Shown: positions 6,840 through 13,776 of the stretch, in pieces
How the letters are laid out: each line of letters opens with the position of its first letter
How positions within the stretch are numbered: the first letter of the stretch is position 1
Source: CAYSDH01 sp964429805
Lineage (GTDB): Bacteria > Bacteroidota > Bacteroidia > Flavobacteriales_D > JABDKJ01
Reading direction: 5' to 3'
Assembly (NCBI GenBank): GCA_964429805.1
Contig: CAYSDH010000076.1
Coordinates: 1-15,156, forward strand
DNA length: 15,156 nucleotides
The notes under the pieces: model-generated
Told to the model about the DNA's origin: nothing
The model's input: only the letters and a program-made list of their open reading frames with translations
Databases searched by the model: none
Program-made: the position numbers and the translations under genes

Positions 6840-8087
6840 TATTTTCTCTTTCACAGACTTGATGGTCGTCTCGTTCTCGTGGTTCATGAGCACGTGATCA
6901 ATCATCTCTACAATTTCACCCATCTCGTTTTCCTTCATACCTCTGGTCGTGATGGCTGGCGTGCCGATTCTCATACCGCTGGTTACGAAAGGTGACTTGT
7001 CGTCAAAGGGCACCATGTTTTTGTTGACTGTAATTTCTGCGGCCACTAGCGCGTTTTCAGCTTGCTTGCCTGTGAGGTTTTTTGAGCGCAGATCAATCAG
7101 CATGGAGTGATTGTCCGTGCCGCCAGAGATAATTTTATATCCCTTGTCTACAAAGGCGGAAGCCAAGGCTTGAGCGTTTTTTCTAGTCTGTTCTTGGTAG
7201 ACCTTAAAGTCATCAGACAATGCCTCGCCAAACGCCACTGCTTTTGCTGCAATGACATGCTCCAAGGGACCTCCTTGCGTACCTGGGAAAACACCCGAGT
7301 CTAAGATGCCCGACATCTTTCTCACATTTCCATTTTTGAGGGTGATGCCCCAAGGGTTTTCAAAATTCTTACCCATCATTATAATACCGCCTCTTGGTCC
7401 TCTGAGCGTCTTGTGAGTGGTGGATGTCACGATGTGGCAGTGCTCAAGCGCATTGTTGAGCAAGCCTTTGGCAATCATACCCGCTGGGTGGGCAATGTCG
7501 GCCAAAAGCAATGCACCTACACTATCAGCCACGGCTCTCATTCTCACATAGTCCCAGTCTCTAGAGTATGCAGAGGCTCCGGCAACAATGAGTTTTGGTT
7601 TTTCAGCCTGGGCTTTTTGCTCCAACATGTCGTAGTCCACAAGTCCTGTTTCGGCACTGACACCATAGAAATGCGGCTCATACAGTTTTCCTGAAAAGTT
7701 GACAGTTGAGCCGTGAGTTAGGTGGCCACCGTGTGACAGATCGAAGCCGAGTATTTTGTCACCCGCATTGAGCACAGCGAGCATCACTGCTGCATTGGCC
7801 TGCGCACCAGAGTGTGGCTGTACGTTAGCCCATTCTGCTCCGTATAGTTCTTTGAGTCTGTCTATGGCCAATTGCTCGACCTGATCTACTACTTCACAAC
7901 CACCATAATATCGCTTGAACGGGAGACCTTCTGCGTACTTGTTAGTCAGGACTGACCCCATGGCTTGCATCACTTGGTCAGAAACAAAGTTTTCTGAGGC
8001 GATAAGCTCGATTCCATGTCGTTGTCGGCTTTTTTCCTTTTCTATAAGGTCAAAGATCTGCGTGTCTTGAGCGGTGGTACTTTGCAT
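6801..8087 (-). CDS. glyA: Serine hydroxymethyltransferase
   Basis: A 428-residue PLP enzyme that interconverts serine and tetrahydrofolate with glycine and 5,10-methylene-tetrahydrofolate, the main source of one-carbon units. Family signatures are RHGIELIASENFVS (23-36), YAEGLPFKRYYGGC (51-64), HGGHLTHGS (119-127), LLLADIAHPAG (193-203, with D197 and H200 that contact PLP) and the PLP lysine K226 in TSTTHKTLRGPRGG. Length is normal. The frame is open to a GTG at 8123, but the ATG at 8087 is chosen because the family opening (TQIFDLIEKEK) begins right after it and because the TATTTTTG -7 box at 8114-8107 lies inside the longer version. It follows the exosortase operon on the same strand by 55 bases but has its own promoter. 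Its end overlaps the convergent HTTM gene by 39 bases. Confidence 0.97.
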   Translation of the reverse strand: MQSTTAQDTQIFDLIEKEKSRQRHGIELIASENFVSDQVMQAMGSVLTNKYAEGLPFKRYYGGCEVVDQVEQLAIDRLKELYGAEWANVQPHSGAQANAAVMLAVLNAGDKILGFDLSHGGHLTHGSTVNFSGKLYEPHFYGVSAETGLVDYDMLEQKAQAEKPKLIVAGASAYSRDWDYVRMRAVADSVGALLLADIAHPAGMIAKGLLNNALEHCHIVTSTTHKTLRGPRGGIIMMGKNFENPWGITLKNGNVRKMSGILDSGVFPGTQGGPLEHVIAAKAVAFGEALSDDFKVYQEQTRKNAQALASAFVDKGYKIISGGTDNHSMLIDLRSKNLTGKQAENALVAAEITVNKNMVPFDDKSPFVTSGMRIGTPAITTRGMKENEMGEIVEMIDHVLMNHENETTIKSVKEKISGWMSDRPLFAW

Positions 8088-8106
8088 TCGAGTAATTTTT
8101 CTGTGG

Positions 8107-8114
8107 CAAAAATA
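8107..8114 (-). promoter_or_regulatory. -7 box for glyA
   Basis: TATTTTTG on the minus strand matches TAnnTTTG exactly and ends 19 bases before the glyA ATG at 8087, so the leader would be about a dozen bases. No clear -33 TTG was found. Its position decides the glyA start by excluding the upstream GTG at 8123. Confidence 0.5.
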
Positions 8115-8142
8115 GAAAATCACCCTTCCTGCTCACAGGCTT

Positions 8143-8604
8143 TTATTCACCATCTGGCACAAGATACAAAGCAGGTACCAAGAACATGAGTGGAAATGGC
8201 GACTGCAGCGCACCCATTACTTTTCTGGCAATGAGATAGCCCAGGTTGTCATTGAAGATGACTTTGCCCACGACAAATACAGCTGCAGAAACGATGAATC
8301 CGGCTAGAAAGAGATAGAGCAGCCACTTGACGGCACGTGGTTCTCTCAGTACTTTTTTGATAGCAAGAACGGAAAGGGCAAGATTGACAAGCATGAATAC
8401 GACAGTCAGAGCCCACTTTCCTCTGCTGAGGGTAGAATTAGAATATCCATTCATAAAGGAGAGGTGGTCTAAGACGAAATATCCTGAGCGCCTACCTTGG
8501 TTAAACTCTAGCTGCTCGTTGATATTGACGAATATAATCTCGCGTGCACCACCCACAAATATGAAGGCAGTGACAATGAGTACTATCCACATCCACTTAG
8601 GCAT
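8143..8604 (-). CDS. Exosortase-associated membrane protein (XrtX-associated type, probable)
   Basis: A 153-residue protein with four likely membrane helices (about 4-19, 65-83, 93-115, 129-148). Between the first and second is a conserved-looking segment GGAREIIFVNINEQL (18-32), and near the end ARKVMGALQSPFPLMFLVPALYL (126-148, here given as positions and partial motif ALQSPFPLMFL). The layout, with a polar loop outside and an SPFP motif before the last helix, fits the small membrane proteins encoded next to Bacteroidetes exosortases. The ATG at 8604 overlaps the exosortase gene by 8 bases, so it is the third gene of the operon and translationally coupled. It has no evident catalytic motif; a role as chaperone or subunit of the sorting complex is an inference from position. 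The XrtX-associated family name is from memory. Confidence 0.75.
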   Translation of the reverse strand: MPKWMWIVLIVTAFIFVGGAREIIFVNINEQLEFNQGRRSGYFVLDHLSFMNGYSNSTLSRGKWALTVVFMLVNLALSVLAIKKVLREPRAVKWLLYLFLAGFIVSAAVFVVGKVIFNDNLGYLIARKVMGALQSPFPLMFLVPALYLVPDGE

Positions 8605-9139
8605 GTTGCTTTGTGTTGACCTCTGAAAACTTCTTTACCCACAAAATCCAGAGGATGAACATGTAGCCATATATAAGAATGGTAAATGTGTAGTTGTGGT
8701 TAAAGTCCAAGTACCGATAGTCGTACGAGACAATGATGCACAAGGCAATGATGCGAACGACATTCAGCAAGTGAATGGTGATGAGGCCAAAAGGGATGAA
8801 CCAGAGCTTGTGTTTAATCGGCCCCGGAAACCAAATCATGAAAATGAGGAAGAGCGCAAAAAGTGTGACGCCATTACAAGGGTCACCAATCCAGAGTCCA
8901 TAAGTGCCATCAATACCGACTGTTCTGATAGCATCTGCTTCGGGCGGCTCAGGAATAAGGGTGTAGCCCATAGACTCCATGGCCGAACCACTGAGGTCGA
9001 TAAGATTGTCGATGACAACTCGATCTACATTCGTATCAACATTGATGTACGAATGATAAACAATGTACCACGCGAGATAAGACCCAGCAGCGAGTACAAG
9101 AAAACGTATAAAGGGGTTTTTAATAGAATTGCGGAGCAT
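8597..9139 (-). CDS. Exosortase family protein (Bacteroidetes type, probably XrtX)
   Basis: A 180-residue multipass protein carrying the exosortase/archaeosortase triad: C88 in WIGDPCNGVTLFALF, R129 in HLLNVVRIIAL and H148 in LDFNHNYTF, each at or near a membrane helix. Exosortases are transpeptidase-like membrane enzymes thought to cleave C-terminal sorting signals of secreted proteins on the outer face of the inner membrane and pass them on to the cell surface. The short length and the motifs TVGIDGTYGLWIGDPCNG and WFPGPIKHKLWFIP resemble the Cytophagia group I know as exosortase X rather than the flavobacterial XrtF group; this subfamily call is from memory. It is the middle gene of a three-gene operon, 23 bases after its probable substrate gene and overlapping the membrane-partner gene by 8 bases. 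The ATG at 9139 gives a normal N terminus (MLRNSIKNPFIRFL). Confidence 0.9.
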   Translation of the reverse strand: MLRNSIKNPFIRFLVLAAGSYLAWYIVYHSYINVDTNVDRVVIDNLIDLSGSAMESMGYTLIPEPPEADAIRTVGIDGTYGLWIGDPCNGVTLFALFLIFMIWFPGPIKHKLWFIPFGLITIHLLNVVRIIALCIIVSYDYRYLDFNHNYTFTILIYGYMFILWILWVKKFSEVNTKQHA

Positions 9140-9162
9140 GAGGTTCCGAGATGAAGAACGAA

Positions 9163-9381
9163 TCAGTTCTCCTTCGCGAAATCATAGGCCTTCTTTCCTC
9201 CAATACCTACTGCAGCAGCAATAAGTATACTCAAACCACCATCTATAGGGATGCATGGAGGAGGGAAGCAACCAGCAGGTCCAGTACCTCCAAGAGGTGG
9301 TCCAACTTGTGCCGAAACGATTAAGCTGACTCCTAGAATGAATAGTAGGCTTACGGTTGTTCTTAGGATTGTCTTCTTCAT
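9163..9381 (-). CDS. Small secreted protein with a PID-CTERM-type sorting signal, likely exosortase substrate
   Basis: A 72-residue protein from the ATG at 9381. An upstream in-frame extension is possible but the -7 box at 9406-9399 lies inside it, so the short form is correct. Residues 1-24 form a clear signal peptide (MKKTILRTTV..., hydrophobic core, cleavage likely after VSA24). Residues 25-44 are a Gly/Pro-rich linker with two cysteines (C38 in AGCFPPP, C43 in PPCIP). The C terminus has the tripartite sorting layout: signature PIDGG (45-49), hydrophobic helix LSILIAAAVGIGG (50-62), then basic KK (63-64) and a short tail YDFAKEN. This matches what I recall as the PID-CTERM domain of Bacteroidetes. 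It is the first gene of the operon with the exosortase, so it is presumably the dedicated substrate. There is almost no room for a folded domain, so it may work as a small surface peptide, a structural subunit or a cross-linked repeat unit; which is unknown. Confidence 0.82.
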   Translation of the reverse strand: MKKTILRTTVSLLFILGVSLIVSAQVGPPLGGTGPAGCFPPPCIPIDGGLSILIAAAVGIGGKKAYDFAKEN

Positions 9382-9398
9382 AGCTATAAATATTAGGC

Positions 9399-9427
9399 CA
9401 AAAATAGATAAAAATGCCCCAGAGCAA
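9399..9427 (-). promoter_or_regulatory. Promoter of the exosortase operon
   Basis: On the minus strand, TTG at 9427-9425 is followed after 18 bases by TATTTTTG at 9406-9399. This fits the Bacteroidetes -33/-7 promoter (TTG, then TAnnTTTG at roughly this spacing). The predicted transcript starts near 9392 and reaches the ATG at 9381 after about ten bases. It is the best-formed promoter in the window. Confidence 0.6.
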
Positions 9428-9520
9428 CAGGCCTGAAGGCTTTTTTTCAACACTTACGCTCATTAACCTCTAATTGTTCCTTCTCGGGGGTACAATCTTT
9501 CCTCCAACGCTGCGTAATGC

Positions 9521-9528
9521 TATATTTG
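9521..9528 (+). promoter_or_regulatory. -7 box for the polysaccharide operon
   Basis: TATATTTG matches TAnnTTTG and ends 15 bases before the TTG start codon at 9544, consistent with the short leaders of the other promoters here. No clear -33 TTG was found at the usual distance. It lies in the 162-bp divergent region shared with the exosortase operon. Confidence 0.45.
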
Positions 9529-9543
9529 CACAAATATTAGTGA

Positions 9544-11910
9544 TTGTCAGCCCAGAAGGCAAATATTATTTCGATAGAGGACATTCAAGTTGTCCAAAAA
9601 TTCATTGTTAAGAACTGGTATCTCCTTCTGCTGATTCCTTTGCTGTTCGGGGCTATAGCTTATTTTTATGCCCACAGATTGCCTAAAACTTATGCTGCAA
9701 AAACTGAAATTCTCCTTAAGTCTGGGGAAGATTTAGATTATCAAAGTCAAGTATATAGTTCATTAGCCGGCTTTTATTCGAGCTATGCTGATATCACCAA
9801 TCAGCGCAGAGTCCTTACTTCTTATGACCTAATCTCTGATGTGCTTGAGAAGCTCGACTATGATATCACCTATTATGTAGTGGGTCGAGTAAAGACAATT
9901 CCAGGCAATTCTCTGGAAACTATGTCTGTAGATATTCAGCTCAAAGAGCGTTCCTTCTTGTTTGCTAAAATGATTGACCTCAGTGTGGTAGATCTCAATA
10001 CCTATGAGATTTCGTTTGAAGGTAAGGATGGACTAGTGACTAGGCAGCATCCGTTTGATCAACAGATATTTCAAGATGAGTACACCATAAACGTGCATAA
10101 GAAGTCTAAACTCAACACCAATACGGTTGAAGAGATTCAGAATATCCGCTATCAGTTTAAGGTAAATAACCTTAATCAACTGGTCAATCAGTATCGCTCT
10201 AACATCGCAGTTGAAAACATAGATTACACCAGTGTGCTGACTGTCACGGTAGAAGATGAGTTAGTGAGCAGGGCAAAGATGTTTCTTGACACGCTCTCGG
10301 ACGTCTACATTCATTACACTGTAGAAAAGCAGATTCAACTTAATGAGAGCACGATAGACTACATCGACTTGCAGCTCAATAAAGTCAGTGAGATACTGGA
10401 CTCTATTGAAACAAATCTCGAAAAATACAAGGAGAGCAATGCCATACTTGACTTAAGCAAAGAGGAGGACCAGTATTTTAATGCATTGGTCAAGTATGAA
10501 GCTCAAGTGAGAAACTTGGATCTTAAGACGAGTGCCATTGCTTCATTAAAAGATTATTTAAAAAGGAATAAGGAAGGAGAGGTGCTCTTGCCACCTTCAC
10601 TCTATATCCTTGATGATTTATTCCTTGAGAAATCACTTGATGAGCTCTATGACCTTCAGATCACTATGGAGCGTCTCCTTTTTGATGTGACTGACAACAG
10701 TTTGGGTATCCTCAAAAGACAACAAACCATTGATTCGCTCAAAAAAGATATAATAATCTATTTGAATAACACAGGGTCTGCGTTAGACGAACGGAAATCA
10801 GAATTGCAGCGACAGGTTAGAGATTATGAGACACTAATTAAAGGTATACCTGGTTCGCAGCGCGACATACTCCAGATTAATAGAAAGCTCAAGGTCAATG
10901 AAAAGATGTACATGTTCTTGCTTGAAAAAAGAGCAAATACAGTTATTGCCAAAGCGGCTATCATACCTCAGACTAGTGTTATTGAAAAAGCACGATCTAT
11001 CGGACTTGTCGCGCCAGATAAGGATAAGATAATCATGACGTTCATTGGCATTGGTCTTTTATTTGCCGCGATACTTTCGTTCATCCGCTTCATGTTCTAT
11101 GAGCGTATTGAGAATACACGTGAGCTTAAGCAGGCTACGAGTATTCCTATTATAGGTGGTATACCACATTCTGAAGTAGCGGAGACTAATAGATTGGTTG
11201 TCAATTCTAATCCAAAGTCTAATGTGGCTGAGTCATTTAGGAGCATACGTACCAATGTGCAGTACATGAATCCTGATGTTGAGGTAAAGACTATTCTCAT
11301 CACTTCATTGCATCCCGGAGAAGGGAAGACATTCTGCTCGTCTAACCTCTCAACCATTTTTGCCAAGGCAGGTAAACGAGTTATTGTGTTAGATTTTGAC
11401 ATGCACAAACCAAAAGTGCATCAGGCCTTTGAAATACAGAATGCCAAAGGACTGTCTACTTATTTGAGCAATAGAGCAGAGTTTGATGAATGTGTGTCAA
11501 AAGGTGTGATCGAGAATCTTGATATTATGACATCTGGTCCAGTGCCGCCTAATCCGTCAGAGCTGGTCTTGAGTCAGAAAGTGACGGACATGATTGTCGA
11601 GCTTCAGAGCACTTATGATTTAGTCATCATTGACACACCACCAATCTTGTTGATCTCCGATGCCATGGTGCTAAGGAAATTTGCTGATGTCGGAATCTTC
11701 GTGATGAATACGAAGTCCACCACTAAGCAAGGTGTGCGCTACTTGGAAGAAATTATTGAGCAGAACAAACTCGAAAACTCAAGTATCCTGCTGAATAATA
11801 TCAAGCACAAGAAGTGGAGATACTATTATAGTAAGTACGGCTATGGTTACGGTTATGGCTATGGTTACGGTTATGGCTATGGCCAAGGATATGGAGAGGA
11901 GGACAGCTAA
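9544..11910 (+). CDS. Wzc-like polysaccharide co-polymerase with bacterial tyrosine kinase domain
   Basis: A 788-residue inner-membrane protein. It starts at TTG 9544: an in-frame TGA lies directly upstream and no early ATG or GTG exists. The N-terminal Wzz-type chain-length domain begins with a membrane helix (about 24-43), followed by a long periplasmic part with coiled-coil character (about 265-470) and a second helix near 500-520. The cytoplasmic BY-kinase domain has Walker A HPGEGKT (590-596, K595), Walker A' VLDFDMHKP (D617, D619) and Walker B LVIIDTPP (D697). The tail is Tyr-rich: eight Tyr-Gly units in a row, then Gln-Gly, Tyr-Gly and EEDS. Such proteins control chain length and export of capsular or exopolysaccharide, and their tail tyrosines are autophosphorylated. 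It heads a tight operon; the next ATG is two bases after its stop. No Wza outer-membrane channel is visible in the window, unusual for the class but it may lie further on. Confidence 0.95.
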   Translation: MSAQKANIISIEDIQVVQKFIVKNWYLLLLIPLLFGAIAYFYAHRLPKTYAAKTEILLKSGEDLDYQSQVYSSLAGFYSSYADITNQRRVLTSYDLISDVLEKLDYDITYYVVGRVKTIPGNSLETMSVDIQLKERSFLFAKMIDLSVVDLNTYEISFEGKDGLVTRQHPFDQQIFQDEYTINVHKKSKLNTNTVEEIQNIRYQFKVNNLNQLVNQYRSNIAVENIDYTSVLTVTVEDELVSRAKMFLDTLSDVYIHYTVEKQIQLNESTIDYIDLQLNKVSEILDSIETNLEKYKESNAILDLSKEEDQYFNALVKYEAQVRNLDLKTSAIASLKDYLKRNKEGEVLLPPSLYILDDLFLEKSLDELYDLQITMERLLFDVTDNSLGILKRQQTIDSLKKDIIIYLNNTGSALDERKSELQRQVRDYETLIKGIPGSQRDILQINRKLKVNEKMYMFLLEKRANTVIAKAAIIPQTSVIEKARSIGLVAPDKDKIIMTFIGIGLLFAAILSFIRFMFYERIENTRELKQATSIPIIGGIPHSEVAETNRLVVNSNPKSNVAESFRSIRTNVQYMNPDVEVKTILITSLHPGEGKTFCSSNLSTIFAKAGKRVIVLDFDMHKPKVHQAFEIQNAKGLSTYLSNRAEFDECVSKGVIENLDIMTSGPVPPNPSELVLSQKVTDMIVELQSTYDLVIIDTPPILLISDAMVLRKFADVGIFVMNTKSTTKQGVRYLEEIIEQNKLENSSILLNNIKHKKWRYYYSKYGYGYGYGYGYGYGYGQGYGEEDS
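11839..11882 (+). repeat. 18-bp tandem repeat encoding Tyr-Gly units
   Basis: The unit GGCTATGGTTACGGTTAT occurs at 11839-11856 and again without change at 11857-11874, followed by a partial third copy to 11882. Each unit encodes three Gly-Tyr pairs in the C-terminal tail of the tyrosine kinase. Because the length is a multiple of three, slippage would change the number of tail tyrosines without breaking the frame. Confidence 0.85.
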
Positions 11911-11912
11911 TA

Positions 11913-12770
11913 ATGAAATCACCTGAACATAAAGTAACAGTTTATGATGCAGGAAGTGGTGATGGCATATTCACTCTTTTTAAGCAGGTCATACTCGACT
12001 TTGGACGTGGCTCTTTTCTAGCCAAGCGATTATTTATAAGAGATATACGAGCCCTTTACAGGCAGTCTTTTTTGGGATTGTCTTGGGCCATTATTGTTCC
12101 TATAGTGAGTACAGCTGTGTGGGTGTACCTCAATGCCAAAGGCATAGTCAAAGTCGAAACACCGGGAGTGCCTTATCCTATTTTCGTGTTGAGTGGGATG
12201 ATACTTTGGCAGACGTTCTTAGAGTCTCTCAATGCGCCCATCATGAGTTTTAATGCTGCGCGTAGCATTTTAACCAAAATTAATTTTCCGAGAGAGGCGC
12301 TGATTTTAGCGGGGTTCTACAAAGTGTTGTTCAATTTGGCAATTAAAGTTGGACTATTGGTGGCGCTCTTTGCGTACTATGGCTTTGCGCCCAATGGTGA
12401 CATTATATATGCCTTGCCACTTATCTTTTCGGTCATTCTTCTTGGGTTTTCCATTGGTATCTTCATCACTCCTATAGGCGTGTTGTACACCGATGTGCAG
12501 CGAATAATACAGGCTAGTTCACAATTCATTTTTCTGCTCAGTCCCATTATCTATCCCTTCGCTACAGAAGGAAGCAAAGCCTTGATTGATAAGTTAAACC
12601 CAGTAGCTGTATTTATTAATGTAGCGCGCAACACGATGATCAAGGGCTATGACGAAATGTTAATGACACCTTACTTCATTCACTTAGCTATATTCTCTTT
12701 CTTATTGCTCATAGGCTTGCTTATCTACCGTATGTCTATTCCAATCATTGTTGAACGAATGGGGTCTTAA
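11913..12770 (+). CDS. wzm: Wzm-type ABC-2 polysaccharide export permease
   Basis: A 285-residue permease of the ABC-2 type that, with a Wzt-like ATPase, moves a finished lipid-linked polysaccharide across the inner membrane. The cytoplasmic N terminus leads into LAKRLFIRDIRALYRQSFLGLSWAII (36-61; motif RD-IRALYRQS-LG), the typical amphipathic entry to the first helix of O-antigen and capsule permeases. Five or six further hydrophobic helices follow (about 58-75, 88-105, 130-155, 165-195, 208-220, 250-272), with the family segment LSPIIYP near 210. The ATG at 11913 is two bases after the upstream stop, and a purine-rich stretch (GAGGAGG, 11896-11902) could serve as ribosome binding site. Its partner ATPase is two genes on, separated by a sulfotransferase gene. 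The substrate is not identifiable. Confidence 0.92.
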   Translation: MKSPEHKVTVYDAGSGDGIFTLFKQVILDFGRGSFLAKRLFIRDIRALYRQSFLGLSWAIIVPIVSTAVWVYLNAKGIVKVETPGVPYPIFVLSGMILWQTFLESLNAPIMSFNAARSILTKINFPREALILAGFYKVLFNLAIKVGLLVALFAYYGFAPNGDIIYALPLIFSVILLGFSIGIFITPIGVLYTDVQRIIQASSQFIFLLSPIIYPFATEGSKALIDKLNPVAVFINVARNTMIKGYDEMLMTPYFIHLAIFSFLLLIGLLIYRMSIPIIVERMGS

Positions 12771-12782
12771 ACAGATACACGC

Positions 12783-13775
12783 ATGGCAAACAAAAGAATC
12801 ATAATAGGAGGGACAGGGCGCAGCGGTACAACGATACTATATCGTTTACTTGGTTCTAATCCTGATGTGTATGCATTTTCTCCCGAGATGCGTTTTATCA
12901 TTGATGCTTCGGGCCTCCTCCCACTAATAGATAGTCTCTCAACATCATATACACTAGAGCGCAGCCGAGAGCAGATATATCGTTTTGTGAGACTGATGAG
13001 GTATGACATGATGTCGCCTACGAAGAGTCCGTACAAAGGCTATTACTTCAAAAACTTCTTCGGTGAGCAATATGATGCTATTGTCAATCGCTTTATTGAC
13101 AAGATTACCATGACCAAGTATCAGGGTGAAGTGCTTCAGAATAACTATGAAGAGATGTACTACTGGACTGGAGGGTACAGTAAGCTGAGAAAGAACAAAA
13201 CCTTTGAGAAGGAATACAGCGACCCGCATACATATTTAGGCAAGTACTTTAAGGACAGGGCAGAGCTGGAGCAGATTGCAAAAGAGTTTGTCGATGAGCT
13301 GTTTAGCATACCGATGAATGCCGAAGGGAAGAAAACGTGGTGTGAGAAGTCACCGGGCAACCTGTTTAACTTCAAAGAAATTCACCGCCTGTTTCCAGAT
13401 GCAGTGTATGTGCATGTGAAAAGAGACCCTAGAGGGGTGTGCCAGTCATACATGAAACAAAAATGGGCCCCTTCAGAAGTAGAAGGGAGTGCACACATGG
13501 TGGGGCAATTATACTCGCGCTGGTCTGTGCTAAAAAACGAATTGCCCTCGGATATGAATTATCTTGAGGTCAAACTTGAAGACCTTGTAGAAGATCCAAT
13601 GGCCATATTGACCAAGATCTCAAAAATGGCTGATATATCTGAGTCATACCCAGCTGCAGATACGTTAGACAAACACAAAGCAAACTACTGGAAAGACGAG
13701 CTAAGCCCACAGGAATTGGAGACGATGAATAGGCTACTTGGTGATGTGATACCTGATATGGGCTACAGCCTCTGA
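12783..13775 (+). CDS. Sulfotransferase (PAPS-dependent family)
   Basis: A 330-residue protein with the sulfotransferase fold signatures. The 5'-phosphosulfate loop is IIIGGTGRSGTTILYRLLG (6-24), a P-loop-like GxGRSGTT that binds the PAPS 5' phosphate. The 3'-phosphate site is YVHVKRDPRGVCQSYMKQ (209-226), with R214 and S222 in the usual positions. The family transfers a sulfuryl group from PAPS to a hydroxyl or amino group. There is no signal peptide or membrane helix, so it should act in the cytoplasm on a lipid-linked glycan or its precursor before export, as its place between the permease and ATPase genes suggests. Gaps are 12 bases to the permease and one base to the ATPase gene. Other acceptors (lipid, peptide) cannot be excluded. 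PAPS-forming genes are not in the window. Confidence 0.88.
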   Translation: MANKRIIIGGTGRSGTTILYRLLGSNPDVYAFSPEMRFIIDASGLLPLIDSLSTSYTLERSREQIYRFVRLMRYDMMSPTKSPYKGYYFKNFFGEQYDAIVNRFIDKITMTKYQGEVLQNNYEEMYYWTGGYSKLRKNKTFEKEYSDPHTYLGKYFKDRAELEQIAKEFVDELFSIPMNAEGKKTWCEKSPGNLFNFKEIHRLFPDAVYVHVKRDPRGVCQSYMKQKWAPSEVEGSAHMVGQLYSRWSVLKNELPSDMNYLEVKLEDLVEDPMAILTKISKMADISESYPAADTLDKHKANYWKDELSPQELETMNRLLGDVIPDMGYSL

Positions 13776-13776
13776 C

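Noticed and set aside
8696..9154. 152-codon plus-strand open frame opposite the exosortase gene
   Set aside because: The minus strand carries a clear exosortase with all three catalytic residues; the antisense product is charged, low in hydrophobics and unlike any family.
9427..9449. GGCC-TGAA-GGCT followed by seven T residues, terminator-like on the plus strand
   Set aside because: The stem is only four or five pairs, and no plus-strand gene lies upstream to be terminated; it also overlaps the exosortase operon promoter.
9182..9463. Alternative minus-strand frame (93 codons) over the small substrate gene
   Set aside because: The overlapping frame has a clean signal peptide and sorting signal and begins just after a promoter; this one has neither and would start upstream of the transcription start.
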